Of a DNA stretch of 64,000 nucleotides, positions 19,651 through 29,110 are shown one piece after another. Below the pieces are notes generated by a model. It was given only the letters and a program-made list of their open reading frames with translations. It had not been told where the DNA came from and made no database searches. Position 1 is the first letter of the stretch. The number at the start of each line of letters is the position of its first letter. Source of the DNA: an uncultured Alphaproteobacteria bacterium (GTDB lineage: Bacteria > Pseudomonadota > Alphaproteobacteria > HIMB59); assembly GCA_902574995.1 (NCBI GenBank), contig CACGPP010000003.1:1-64000 (forward strand), in the 5' to 3' direction. A program made the translations under genes and the position numbers.

Positions 19651-19688
19651 TTGCATAGTTGTTATGCAATCATAACACGAGTTTTTTT
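19651..19688 (+). terminator. Overlapping alternative hairpins followed by a T run after the LysE/ArgO gene
   Basis: TTGCATA-GTTGT-TATGCAA (19651-19669) and GTTATG-CAAT-CATAAC (19661-19676) are mutually exclusive; ACGAGTTTTTTT follows. Confidence 0.5.
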
Positions 19689-19700
19689 CTGAATATTATG

Positions 19701-19802
19701 TATAAATTTATTAGGAGCAGTTTTTAAAAGTTTCAATTAACTCCGTGTTGACATAGATACTTAGTTATTCCCTCCTAGTTATAACAAACTGCTCCATTTA
19801 TA
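19701..19802 (+). ncRNA. Possible structured 5' leader or small RNA closing on the DUF2721 start codon
   Basis: GGAGCAGTTT (19714-19723) pairs perfectly with AAACTGCTCC (19786-19795); outer TATAAAT (19701-19707) pairs with ATTTATA (19796-19802). The ATG is at 19805. Confidence 0.4.
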
Positions 19803-19804
19803 GT

Positions 19805-20218
19805 ATGCCAAGCTTCACAACACTTTATCCAGCACTTTTGTTTCCAGCTATACCTTTAATGATGATATCTTTTGGTAATAGATATACTTCTCTTGCTTCA
19901 TTAATCAGAAAGATCCATGACACAATAATCACAAATAGACCAACTAGCAATGTGGTTCAACATCACTTAGATCAAATAAAAGTACTCACAACCCGTTTAA
20001 CATTAGTTAGGTCAGTTCAAACCCTCTCTGGGATTAGCTTTTTGCTGAATTTAATATCTATTTTTTTTAGTTATATCAAGATTTATGACTTAGCCTTAAA
20101 CTTTTTTGGTTTAGGGATATTGATATTTTCAATAGCTATAATGTTATTTATCTATGAGATACAATTATCTACTAAAGCTCTTAGCAAGCATTTGGAAGAT
20201 CTGAAAGATTTTAGTTAA
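19805..20218 (+). CDS. DUF2721 family membrane protein
   Basis: Small protein with FPAIPLMMISFGNRYTSLASLIRKIHDTIITN and two or three C-terminal TMs, like DUF2721. Confidence 0.7.
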   Translation: MPSFTTLYPALLFPAIPLMMISFGNRYTSLASLIRKIHDTIITNRPTSNVVQHHLDQIKVLTTRLTLVRSVQTLSGISFLLNLISIFFSYIKIYDLALNFFGLGILIFSIAIMLFIYEIQLSTKALSKHLEDLKDFS

Positions 20219-21561
20219 TTTATTATGATACTGGATTCCTTTTTAAATAAATATTTCATATGAAAAAAAACAAACACTGAGCCTAGTAAATTTGTAAAAA
20301 ATATAGCCCACCAAATACCAATTAGGCCTTTTTCTAGAGTCTCAGAAAATAAATAAATTACAAATGGAGGAAGAAATACCAATCTAATAAAAGTGTAGAA
20401 CACATTTACAGAGGGTTTTCTTAATCCAGAAAGTACAGAATCACACCTATCAATAACTTGATATATAAAAGCCAAAAAAGCTACCATAAACAAGTAGCTA
20501 CCAGCAATAATTATCACTTCACTGTCTCTTGAAAAAAAACTAGCAATTCTTTCACCCGCAAATATAAGCACAACTGCTCCAAAAATCATCATTGTCATAG
20601 ATAACCTTAATGAAATTAAAAAAGCTTCATAAATTCTATCAAAATTTTTCGAACCAAAATTTTGTCCTACCATACTTAATAAAGCACTACTAAATCCTAT
20701 TGCAGGTAATAAAATAATCTGCTCAATTCTTAAAGCTATACCATAAGCTGCACTAGCTGAAGCACCATAACTTGTAACAAACTTTTGCATTATGAAGAAA
20801 CCAACTGCAATCATAAACATATTCATACTAGAGGGTATAGATTGTCTTAGAATTCTTAATACGAATTTAGTTTCTAGCCAAATATAATTGTAATTGAAAT
20901 ACTTAAACAAAGGACTGCGAATAGCATAATAGCTTAAAAAGAAAAAATGAAATAGTTGAGATATGACTGTTGCAAGAGCTATGCCGAGAGTTCCCAATGC
21001 AGGAAAAGGACCATAACCTAAAGATAAAAAAGGACTAAATATTAAATTAATAAAAAAGCTTATGATTAACGCATTTCTATTTTTTTTTGTATCTCCTTGT
21101 GCATATAAAAGAGAATTAACAACAAAAGAAACAATAAAAATTGGAGCACCAATTGAGAGTACTTTAATGTACCTTAGACCATTGTTAAGAAAAATACCTT
21201 CTGCCCCAAAATATAAAAATACAGGTCTAGATAATAGAAACGTTGTTAGCCCTATGGCTATTGAAACCAATAAAGTAATAACTAAAGCTTGAGTATGTAT
21301 ATTAATTGCCTCATTAAATTTTTTTTTGCCAATAGCTATTGAAACAAGAGCTGTGGTGCCTTGTCCAAAACCTACAGCGAAGGCTAATAAAATAAAATAC
21401 AGAGGGTAAGATATAGATAAGCCTGCAATAGCCTCTGTGCTTATGAGACCTGCATAAAAAGTATCTACTACATTGTACAGAGTATAAAACAAAAGGCCTG
21501 TTCCTGCTGGAACAGCCATGCCGATTAATTGTTTTTTTATATCCCCTTGGGTAAGATCCAT
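20215..21561 (-). CDS. MATE family efflux transporter
   Basis: 12-TM protein; NVVDTFYAGLISTEAIAGLSISYPL; ALLSMVGQNFGSKNFDRIYEA. Confidence 0.92.
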   Translation of the reverse strand: MDLTQGDIKKQLIGMAVPAGTGLLFYTLYNVVDTFYAGLISTEAIAGLSISYPLYFILLAFAVGFGQGTTALVSIAIGKKKFNEAINIHTQALVITLLVSIAIGLTTFLLSRPVFLYFGAEGIFLNNGLRYIKVLSIGAPIFIVSFVVNSLLYAQGDTKKNRNALIISFFINLIFSPFLSLGYGPFPALGTLGIALATVISQLFHFFFLSYYAIRSPLFKYFNYNYIWLETKFVLRILRQSIPSSMNMFMIAVGFFIMQKFVTSYGASASAAYGIALRIEQIILLPAIGFSSALLSMVGQNFGSKNFDRIYEAFLISLRLSMTMMIFGAVVLIFAGERIASFFSRDSEVIIIAGSYLFMVAFLAFIYQVIDRCDSVLSGLRKPSVNVFYTFIRLVFLPPFVIYLFSETLEKGLIGIWWAIFFTNLLGSVFVFFHMKYLFKKESSIIIN

Positions 21562-21565
21562 AAAA

Positions 21566-21982
21566 TTAAAAAGGTCTTACAACTACAAGTATTACAATTA
21601 AAATTAGAAGAACAGTAGGCACTTCATTGATTATTCTTAGATATTTTGAGGTATAGTCTCTAAAATTACTCTCTAGACTTTTTCTAATTTTACTTAAATA
21701 CATATGAAATGCAGAGAGAATAAGAACTAATATAATTTTCAAAAAAAGCCATAATTCAAAACCTACATAATGGATAAGGGCTAAACCGAATACCCAAGTC
21801 AATATCATTGCTGGGTTCATTATAATTTTTAGCAATTTATATTCCATTTTTTGAAATACACTATTCATTTCAGGATTGGTTATGTTTTCTACATGATAAA
21901 CAAAAAGTCTTGGTAAATAAAATAACCCAGCAAACCATGATACAAAAGATATGATATGTAATATTTTTAATAACTCATACAT
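21566..21982 (-). CDS. hemJ: HemJ-type protoporphyrinogen oxidase (UPF0093)
   Basis: MYELLKILHIISFVSWFAGLFYLPRLFVYHVE with conserved His; 4 TM. Start trimmed to MYELLK, removing the overlap with hemF. Sits in a heme operon. Confidence 0.88.
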   Translation of the reverse strand: MYELLKILHIISFVSWFAGLFYLPRLFVYHVENITNPEMNSVFQKMEYKLLKIIMNPAMILTWVFGLALIHYVGFELWLFLKIILVLILSAFHMYLSKIRKSLESNFRDYTSKYLRIINEVPTVLLILIVILVVVRPF

Positions 21983-21986
21983 TTTG

Positions 21987-22808
21987 TTACCATTTAGCCT
22001 CTGGAGGCATTGACATAAATATAGCATCAATATTACCACCGGTTTTTAATCCAAATAATGTCCCTCTATCATAAAGCAAATTAAATTCTACGTAACGAGA
22101 TCTTTTTTTTGAGAGAGCATCTAAGTCATCTTGATTAAAGTTAACATCTTTTTTTCTTTTTGAGTTTTCAATTACAAAATTAACAAAGAATTGCCCAACA
22201 TCTTTTATGAATGATAAATCCTTATCAAAGTCTGTATTGATATAATCAAAAAAAATCCCTCCTATACCTCTACTTTCTTTTCGATGCTCTAAATAAAAGT
22301 ATTCATCACATTGTTTTTTAAATTTTTCATAATAAGTTGAATTATGTTGATCACATGTTCGTTGGAGACCTTGATGAAAATTATCTGTTTCTAATTTTTC
22401 AGGTATTGCAGGGGTTAAATCACAACCACCACCAAACCATTGTTTTCCTTTTGTGGTTATGTACCTAGTATTAAAATGAGCTGCAGCAATTTTCGGGTTT
22501 TTCATGTGAGCTACGACTGAGATACCACTGGCCCAAAAGCTTGGATCCTCTTCGGTTCCCGGAATTGATTTTTTAAATTCTTCACTAAAATTACCATGTA
22601 CTGTTGAAATATTTACTCCTACTTTTTCAAATATTTCTCCTTTTAGTAAGGACATCAAACCTCCACCACCACCAGGTCTTTGCCACTCTTTTTCTATAAA
22701 TTCAGACCCATCAAGCTTTTGTATTGATCCAACCATTTGATTTCGAAGTGCTCGAAACCACTTTTCTGCTTTAGTTTGTTGATTTTTTATCTGATCACTC
22801 ATACCCAC
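21987..22808 (-). CDS. hemF: Oxygen-dependent coproporphyrinogen III oxidase
   Basis: RPGGGGGLMSLLKG, VHGNFSEEF, WFGGGCDLTPAI, YVEFNLLYDRGTLFGLKTGGNIDAIFMSMPPEAKW. Confidence 0.97.
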   Translation of the reverse strand: MGMSDQIKNQQTKAEKWFRALRNQMVGSIQKLDGSEFIEKEWQRPGGGGGLMSLLKGEIFEKVGVNISTVHGNFSEEFKKSIPGTEEDPSFWASGISVVAHMKNPKIAAAHFNTRYITTKGKQWFGGGCDLTPAIPEKLETDNFHQGLQRTCDQHNSTYYEKFKKQCDEYFYLEHRKESRGIGGIFFDYINTDFDKDLSFIKDVGQFFVNFVIENSKRKKDVNFNQDDLDALSKKRSRYVEFNLLYDRGTLFGLKTGGNIDAIFMSMPPEAKW

Positions 22809-23821
22809 CCATGTAGTTCGTTTTCTATTAACGAAGTGAGTAGGAGTATATGATCTTCTCGATCATTTAGACAAGGAATATATCCAAATTCCTTTCCACC
22901 ATTTTCCATGAATATTTCTCTATTTTCCTCGTTAAGTTCTTCTATTGTCTCGAGACAATCTGAGGAAAAAGCAGGACTTATAACATGAATGTGGTCTGTA
23001 CCATTTTTTGCTAAGCTCTCTATAGTTTTATCTGTGTAAGGTTGAAGCCATTCTGCTGGTCCAAATCTAGATTGAAATGTAGTCATATAACTATCCTCTG
23101 GTAAGCCCATGGTCTCTGCCACCAGCCTAGTGGTTTTTCTGCAAAAACAATGATACGGATCCCCTTTATCTAAATATTTTTTTGGAACACCATGATAGCT
23201 AAATATGATTTTTTTTGGTTTTGAATTTTTAGTCCAAAATTCTTCAATGCTATTTTTTAGAGCTTTAATATAAAGTTCATTTTCGTAATATCCTCCAATA
23301 AAACGAAGAGATGGTACCCAACGCCAACTTTTTAATTCTTCTGCAACAGCATCAAACGTTGAGCCCGTTGTAGCCGCACAATATTGAGGGTATAAAGGTA
23401 AAATAATAATACGATCACAATTTTGATTTCTAAGATTATTTAAACCCTTAGAGATGCTAGGATTCCCATAACGCATTCCAATATCAAATACGATATTTTG
23501 ATATTTCTTATTAATAAATTCTTTTATTTTCGATAATTGGTTTTTTGTGTGGAATAGAAGAGGTGAACCTTTCTCTGTCCAAACAGATTTGTAATTTTTA
23601 GCAGACTTCGCTGGTCGAGTATTTAAAACTATTCCATTAAGAATAGGCCACCAAATAGCTTTTGGCGTTTCTATGACACGTTCATCTGATAGAAATTGTT
23701 TTAGATAAGTCTTTAAAGACGACTTAGTTGGTTCATCTGGTGTTCCTAAATTTGTGATCAAAATACCTGTCTTAAGACCAGAGCCATGAACGTAGAGTTT
23801 ATTACCTTTAAATGAAGCCAT
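22799..23821 (-). CDS. hemH: Ferrochelatase
   Basis: TGILITNLGTPDEPT, MRYGNPSI, LPLYPQYCAATTGS, FSYHGVPKKYLDKGDPY, TFQSRFGPAEWLQPYTD. Confidence 0.97.
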   Translation of the reverse strand: MASFKGNKLYVHGSGLKTGILITNLGTPDEPTKSSLKTYLKQFLSDERVIETPKAIWWPILNGIVLNTRPAKSAKNYKSVWTEKGSPLLFHTKNQLSKIKEFINKKYQNIVFDIGMRYGNPSISKGLNNLRNQNCDRIIILPLYPQYCAATTGSTFDAVAEELKSWRWVPSLRFIGGYYENELYIKALKNSIEEFWTKNSKPKKIIFSYHGVPKKYLDKGDPYHCFCRKTTRLVAETMGLPEDSYMTTFQSRFGPAEWLQPYTDKTIESLAKNGTDHIHVISPAFSSDCLETIEELNEENREIFMENGGKEFGYIPCLNDREDHILLLTSLIENELHGWV

Positions 23822-23839
23822 TGAAAAACATTACGATTT

Positions 23840-24856
23840 TTATGATAACTTAGTTCTTATCTTTTCTATGAATAAATGAACATTAGCTTCTGGAGTAGTT
23901 TTTTTTACGCCGTGATCGAGGCTAGCAATCCACCCAGATCTATGAGATGGCTCACTCTGTAAGCATTTCTCAATATATTTATCAATATAATCAGAAAAGG
24001 ATTTAGTGTCCTCCATAGCTAACAAATCATTTGAAAAATTCCCCTGTAAAGATAAATGTGTCTTTGGTAATTCAGTTAAAACCTCCAAATTAGTTCCTAA
24101 AACTGTAAGTTTTAAATTTTTTAAATTTTGTAATTTATTAAATTTAGTTTGAGAAATTTCTTTAGTGAAATATCCAATTTTATTTGGATAAGTATTTGAA
24201 ATTTTAACTAAAAAAGGAATAACTAATTCATCAAAATCTTTATCATTTAGTTTATTAGCTTCAGTATCAAATATCATTAACAAATCAATGTCATTTTGTA
24301 ACTGAATTTGTATATTTTTTTGTATTAATATTTCTAAAACGGGCAGGGTTTGTTGAAATAGTGTTTGTGATACAGGATTATTCCTCGTTGCAAAATGGTA
24401 TAAGGTTATAGGTCCACCAGTAAATCCAATTAAGGATTTATCATTTGATAGTTCATTTCTAATATGTTTTAGAGATATATTCTGAAAATCTATAAAACTT
24501 TCAAATTCATCAATATTAAATTCGGATATCATTTTTGAACTTAAATTTTTTTCAAATATTGGTCCAGGATTAAACTTCAAACTCATACCTAAATAATCTA
24601 AAGGAAAAAGAATATCACTAAACAATATTGCAGCATCAAAATCGAATTCAACAATAGGTCCAAGAGTTACCTCACAAGCAAGCTCAGGCTCTTTACATAA
24701 TTGTTCAAAAGAATATTTTTCTTTTAATTTTCTGTAATGCTGATGATATCGACCAGCCTGTCTCATAAACCAAATTGGAGGAATTTTTTGTTCAACTTTA
24801 TTTAAGGCATTAAAAAAATTTTTGTTATAGGTATTTTGCAATATCTCTAGCTCCAT
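23840..24856 (-). CDS. hemE: Uroporphyrinogen decarboxylase
   Basis: PPIWFMRQAGRYHQHYRKLKE, AAILFSDILFPLDYLGMSLKF, FTGGPITLYHF, SLDHGVKKTTPEAN. Confidence 0.95.
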   Translation of the reverse strand: MELEILQNTYNKNFFNALNKVEQKIPPIWFMRQAGRYHQHYRKLKEKYSFEQLCKEPELACEVTLGPIVEFDFDAAILFSDILFPLDYLGMSLKFNPGPIFEKNLSSKMISEFNIDEFESFIDFQNISLKHIRNELSNDKSLIGFTGGPITLYHFATRNNPVSQTLFQQTLPVLEILIQKNIQIQLQNDIDLLMIFDTEANKLNDKDFDELVIPFLVKISNTYPNKIGYFTKEISQTKFNKLQNLKNLKLTVLGTNLEVLTELPKTHLSLQGNFSNDLLAMEDTKSFSDYIDKYIEKCLQSEPSHRSGWIASLDHGVKKTTPEANVHLFIEKIRTKLS

Positions 24857-25748
24857 AAGTAATAATAAAATCTGCTTCAGCTCTTTTGAGTACCGTTAAA
24901 GACTCTAGGAGCAAATCAACATAATTGCCAAATTTAGCTTTGCTGAGCATTTGTAAACTAGCATATTCACCGCTTACTTGGTACGCACCCGTGGGAAGCA
25001 GTGTCTCCTTTTTTATATCTCTTATTAAATCTATTGAAGTCATTCCAGGTTTAACCATTAAATAATTTGCACCTTGAGCTGCATTACTAATTGAGCTTTT
25101 AATCGCCTTTACTTTGTCCTCAACAGGTAATTGATATGATGATCTATCAAATCCCTGTGGTGATGATTTTGCAACATCTCTAAAAGGGCCGTAGAAGTGA
25201 CTTTTAAATTTTGTTGAGTAACTCATTATTTGAGAATTTGAAAAACCATTTTGAACAAATATTTTTCTCAAGTATTTAGTCGTATTTTTCATCATGTCAC
25301 TTGGTGCAATTATATCAGCTCCCGCCTCAAGATATGTATTTGCCGCTAATCCTAAAGAGTAATGTGTCTTATTAAGATCAATTGATTTTTTATGAGTAAC
25401 TCCACAATGCCCATCAACAGTTATTGAGCATAAGCATGTATCTATAAGTAAAAGTATATCTTTTCCAAAATAATTTTTAATTTTTCTTATAACTTCATAG
25501 TGAAAGCTAAAATCCTCCGGATGTTTTTGTTTTTTATTTGGAACGATAAAAAGAAGAAAATTATTGATACCTTTTTTTAAATCCTTTTCAATTGCCTTAA
25601 TTATAGATGAAGATGACCAACTTTTATTATCACCTAATCCTTTAATTTCCTTTGAATTTTTTACCTTTTGATCCACAAATAAAGGTTGAATTAAAATTTT
25701 CTTTTTAAGAGATTTAGACTGATCAATAGGGAAATAATTTTTAATCAT
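24825..25748 (-). CDS. hemB: Delta-aminolevulinic acid dehydratase (porphobilinogen synthase)
   Basis: LIDTCLCSITVDGHCGV, GADIIAPSDMM, ANYLMVKPGMTSIDLI, LPTGAYQVSGEYASL. Confidence 0.95.
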   Translation of the reverse strand: MIKNYFPIDQSKSLKKKILIQPLFVDQKVKNSKEIKGLGDNKSWSSSSIIKAIEKDLKKGINNFLLFIVPNKKQKHPEDFSFHYEVIRKIKNYFGKDILLLIDTCLCSITVDGHCGVTHKKSIDLNKTHYSLGLAANTYLEAGADIIAPSDMMKNTTKYLRKIFVQNGFSNSQIMSYSTKFKSHFYGPFRDVAKSSPQGFDRSSYQLPVEDKVKAIKSSISNAAQGANYLMVKPGMTSIDLIRDIKKETLLPTGAYQVSGEYASLQMLSKAKFGNYVDLLLESLTVLKRAEADFIITYGARDIAKYL

Positions 25749-27223
25749 TTAAGTTCAAAATTTTTAAAATCATCATAAGTAAGATATACATTTAATTGAT
25801 TTTTAGGAATAAATTTAGAAATTTGAAGATACGTTTGACCAGGCCCACACGAATTACGCTTATTTAGTATTTCTGGTCTTAGTTGTATAGCTAATTTAAA
25901 TGCAGAGAAGCTCATCCAATAAAAACTCTCCGCTACAAACAAATTATCAATCGTATTGTCATTAATCAAAGGGACTAAACTATAGTGTGATATAACAGGG
26001 AATTTTTTATTTAGCATATTCCCTTCATATGTAAGTTTATAAGTAGGTTTTTGATTATCTTTATAAAAATTTTCAGTTTCTCGATAATTTTCACCAAAAC
26101 TATCGAGAGAAGAATTTACAAGAATGCCCATTTTACTTATTTTTTTCCAAGAACTAACGCCAGAAGTTATAAGATTTGATACATTTTTTAAAGATTTAAA
26201 CTCTTTAAATTCTGATCTTGTGGCCAAAACATTTTTATTTTTTACTGTTTTATTAAATTCATGCAAATTTCTCTGAAACATTTGATATTTTGATAAGCTT
26301 GAGGGAAATATAATTTTAACTTTTTTAACTTTTTTATTATTTAGATATTTTTTTTCTTTAAAATATTTTTTTGTTTGATTATCTTTCCCTTGTGCAAATA
26401 AGATTTTTTCATTTAGAATGTTTTCAATAGTTACACCTACATCTAAATTGCAACCACCTCCCCATTTGTATAAATATTTTCTCTCTCTTTGACAATCATC
26501 TAACGAAGGTAAATGATTAATTTTTTTCAATATTTTTTCTGTTTTTCGATCATCTCTCCTATATTCCAAAGCAATACATCCTTGAGCTGCCGCACTAGGA
26601 AATTCAGAAATTGGTAAAATTATTTTCTCAAACTTTTTAAATTTTAATTTAAAATTTCTATAATCTTTTTTATTAATTTTTTCTCCATATTTAAAAATTC
26701 TATCTATAGCAGCTTTAGCCATAAACACCCCGTCCTCTTTTGAGGAATTTAATATTTTTTCTAGCCTAGATGGTACGTTTCCCCTAATCTCGAATGGCTT
26801 CAATTCTTTAAAGGGTAAAAACTCTCTTAATTTTTTTAAATAATATTTTCTTCTAGGAGAGGACGTCCCTATAACTAACTTTTTTTTATTTAATGAAGTC
26901 TTTTTAATAAGTATAACATCTCTTGGATCATCTCTTTTGAGACAAATAAAAGAGGTCTTATTAAGATTTTTAACAGGAAGATCTTTGAATGAATGAACTA
27001 TCACATCTGCATCTTTTAAGATTAATTTTTTTGAGAGTGAATTTGTAAATATTCCAAATCCATGTTTTTCCCAAGCTTTAGCTGACATGTCCATATCACC
27101 AACGCTTGATGAGTAATGCGTATCAATTATATTTTTTTGTATTTTATTAATTTCTATTTCCGCAATGTGAGTCTGAATTTTAGCGAGAAAACTTTTTCTT
27201 GATAATAAAACAATTTTTTTCAT
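25745..27223 (-). CDS. hemC: Hydroxymethylbilane synthase with about 190-aa C-terminal extension (possible HemD-like domain)
   Basis: HSFKDLPV, GTSSPRRKYYL, EIRGNVPSRLEKIL, AAQGCIALE, GGGCNLDVGV (cofactor Cys). Trimmed start MKKIVLLSRKS. Far longer than a typical HemC of about 310 aa. Confidence 0.88.
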   Translation of the reverse strand: MKKIVLLSRKSFLAKIQTHIAEIEINKIQKNIIDTHYSSSVGDMDMSAKAWEKHGFGIFTNSLSKKLILKDADVIVHSFKDLPVKNLNKTSFICLKRDDPRDVILIKKTSLNKKKLVIGTSSPRRKYYLKKLREFLPFKELKPFEIRGNVPSRLEKILNSSKEDGVFMAKAAIDRIFKYGEKINKKDYRNFKLKFKKFEKIILPISEFPSAAAQGCIALEYRRDDRKTEKILKKINHLPSLDDCQRERKYLYKWGGGCNLDVGVTIENILNEKILFAQGKDNQTKKYFKEKKYLNNKKVKKVKIIFPSSLSKYQMFQRNLHEFNKTVKNKNVLATRSEFKEFKSLKNVSNLITSGVSSWKKISKMGILVNSSLDSFGENYRETENFYKDNQKPTYKLTYEGNMLNKKFPVISHYSLVPLINDNTIDNLFVAESFYWMSFSAFKLAIQLRPEILNKRNSCGPGQTYLQISKFIPKNQLNVYLTYDDFKNFELK

Positions 27224-27340
27224 AACCATTGATGACATTAAGAAATAACAAATAATCAACGCTAATACAATTTAAGCGAGACTTATTGGTCAATATGTAC
27301 TTATTTCAAAATATGTTATAGATAAATAACTTATGAAATT

Positions 27341-28018
27341 ATGACACAAAAAGCAGTTTTAATTGTCGGAGCGGGATCAGGTTTAAGTGCTTCTTTGGCT
27401 AGAGCATTTAATTCAAAGGGTATGAAAATCGTACTTGCTGCCAGAAACATAAACAAACTTGACAGTTTAAAAAAAGAGATCGACGCTTTAGTTTTTAAGT
27501 GTGACTCTACGGAAAATAACAGTGTTCAAAATTTATTTTTGCAGACTGACTCAGTTATAGGCACTCCAGAAATTGTTATCTATAATCCATCTCTTAGAAT
27601 TGTAAAACCTTTTATTGAATACGATCCTGATGAAATGCTTCAATCAATAAAAGTAAATAGTTATGGGGCTTTTCTAGTAGCGCATGAATCAGTAAAAAGA
27701 ATGTTAAAAATAGGAAAAGGTAATATTTTTTTCACTGGATCATCTGCAAGTGTAAAGGGTTTTGCCAAATCTGCGTCTTTTGCTATGGGAAAGTTTGGTT
27801 TGAGAGGCTTAGCACAATCTTTGGCAAGAGAGCTGCACCCACAAAATATTCATATAGGTCATTTCGTTATAGATGGAGGAATTGGAAAAGAACCAGTTGG
27901 AAATTATCAAATGATACATCCTGATGAAATTGCAAAACAATACCTAAATTTTTATTTACAGGATAAAAAAGCTTGGTCATGGGAAATTGAAATTAGAACA
28001 AACACTGAAAAATTTTAG
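27341..28018 (+). CDS. Short-chain dehydrogenase/reductase family protein
   Basis: LIVGAGSGLSASLARAF glycine-rich motif, FTGSSASVKG, SFAMGKFGLRGLAQSLARELHP. Confidence 0.88.
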   Translation: MTQKAVLIVGAGSGLSASLARAFNSKGMKIVLAARNINKLDSLKKEIDALVFKCDSTENNSVQNLFLQTDSVIGTPEIVIYNPSLRIVKPFIEYDPDEMLQSIKVNSYGAFLVAHESVKRMLKIGKGNIFFTGSSASVKGFAKSASFAMGKFGLRGLAQSLARELHPQNIHIGHFVIDGGIGKEPVGNYQMIHPDEIAKQYLNFYLQDKKAWSWEIEIRTNTEKF

Positions 28019-28027
28019 AAGAACACC

Positions 28028-29047
28028 TTGGAAATCGGTATAGACAGTTTTGCAGATAAAAGAGAGGGCTCAGATAGTGTTAAAGCCATTAATAATGTTA
28101 TTGATAGAATTATTTTTGCAGATGAAGTTGGATTAAATTCATTTGGGATAGGTGAGCATCATAGAAAAGAATTTTTAGACTCAGCACCATTTATGATATT
28201 ATCTGCAGCTGCAGCACAAACAAAAAATATTAAGCTAATAAGTGCTGTAACTGTTTTAAGTGCAGCAGATCCTGTTCGTGTATTTCAAAACTTGTCTACT
28301 CTTGATCTGATATCCGGAGGTAGAGCAGAAATGGTAGCTGGAAGAGGATCATTTTCTGAAGCCTTTCCATTGTTTGGTTTGGATTTCAAAGATTATGATG
28401 AATTGTTTATTGAAAAGCTCGGTTTACTTTTAAAAATTAGAGAAAATGAATTTGTTAGTTGGTCTGGTAAATTTAGACCTTCGATAAATAATTTACCTAT
28501 TTATCCAAGGCCCATTCAAAACCCTGTCCCAATTTGGTTAGGTGTTGGTGGCACGCCTCAATCTTTTGCTAGAGCAGGCTCAATGGGCTTACCTTTAATG
28601 ATTGCCATAATAGGAGGTAATACTCATCGCTTTAAGCCTTTGGTAGATATTTATAGACAGGCAGGTAAAGAAGCAGGACATGCCCCAGAAAAACTCTCCG
28701 TAGGACTTCATTCACTGGGATATGTTGCAAATAGTATGGATGAAGCAATAGATTTGTATTATGAGGGTTATCATAAAATGTTTACAAAAATTGGAAAAGA
28801 AAGAGGTTGGGGCCCAGTGACTAGAGACCAATTTGACAATCAAATTGGTCCATTAGGTGCTATAGTTTTAGGAGATCCAGATCAGGTCTCTGAAAAGATT
28901 ATCAGACATAGTCAAGCCCTTGGAGGTATTGATAGATTCCAATTTCAAATGGATATTGCTGATATTACTCATGAAAATTTAATAAAATCTATTGAACTGA
29001 TTGGCAAAGAAGTAATTCCTAGGATAAATAGGACAAAAAGCCACTAG
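28028..29047 (+). CDS. LLM class (luciferase-like) flavin-dependent oxidoreductase
   Basis: GLNSFGIGEHHRKEF, VRVFQNLSTLDLISGGRAEMVAGRGSF, PIYPRPIQNPVPIWLGVGGTPQS. TTG start. Confidence 0.9.
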   Translation: MEIGIDSFADKREGSDSVKAINNVIDRIIFADEVGLNSFGIGEHHRKEFLDSAPFMILSAAAAQTKNIKLISAVTVLSAADPVRVFQNLSTLDLISGGRAEMVAGRGSFSEAFPLFGLDFKDYDELFIEKLGLLLKIRENEFVSWSGKFRPSINNLPIYPRPIQNPVPIWLGVGGTPQSFARAGSMGLPLMIAIIGGNTHRFKPLVDIYRQAGKEAGHAPEKLSVGLHSLGYVANSMDEAIDLYYEGYHKMFTKIGKERGWGPVTRDQFDNQIGPLGAIVLGDPDQVSEKIIRHSQALGGIDRFQFQMDIADITHENLIKSIELIGKEVIPRINRTKSH

Positions 29048-29110
29048 TTATAGGCTTTATGCGTCTTTATTGCAGTATCTTTTATATAAGTAAAAAATAA
29101 ATTAATATTT

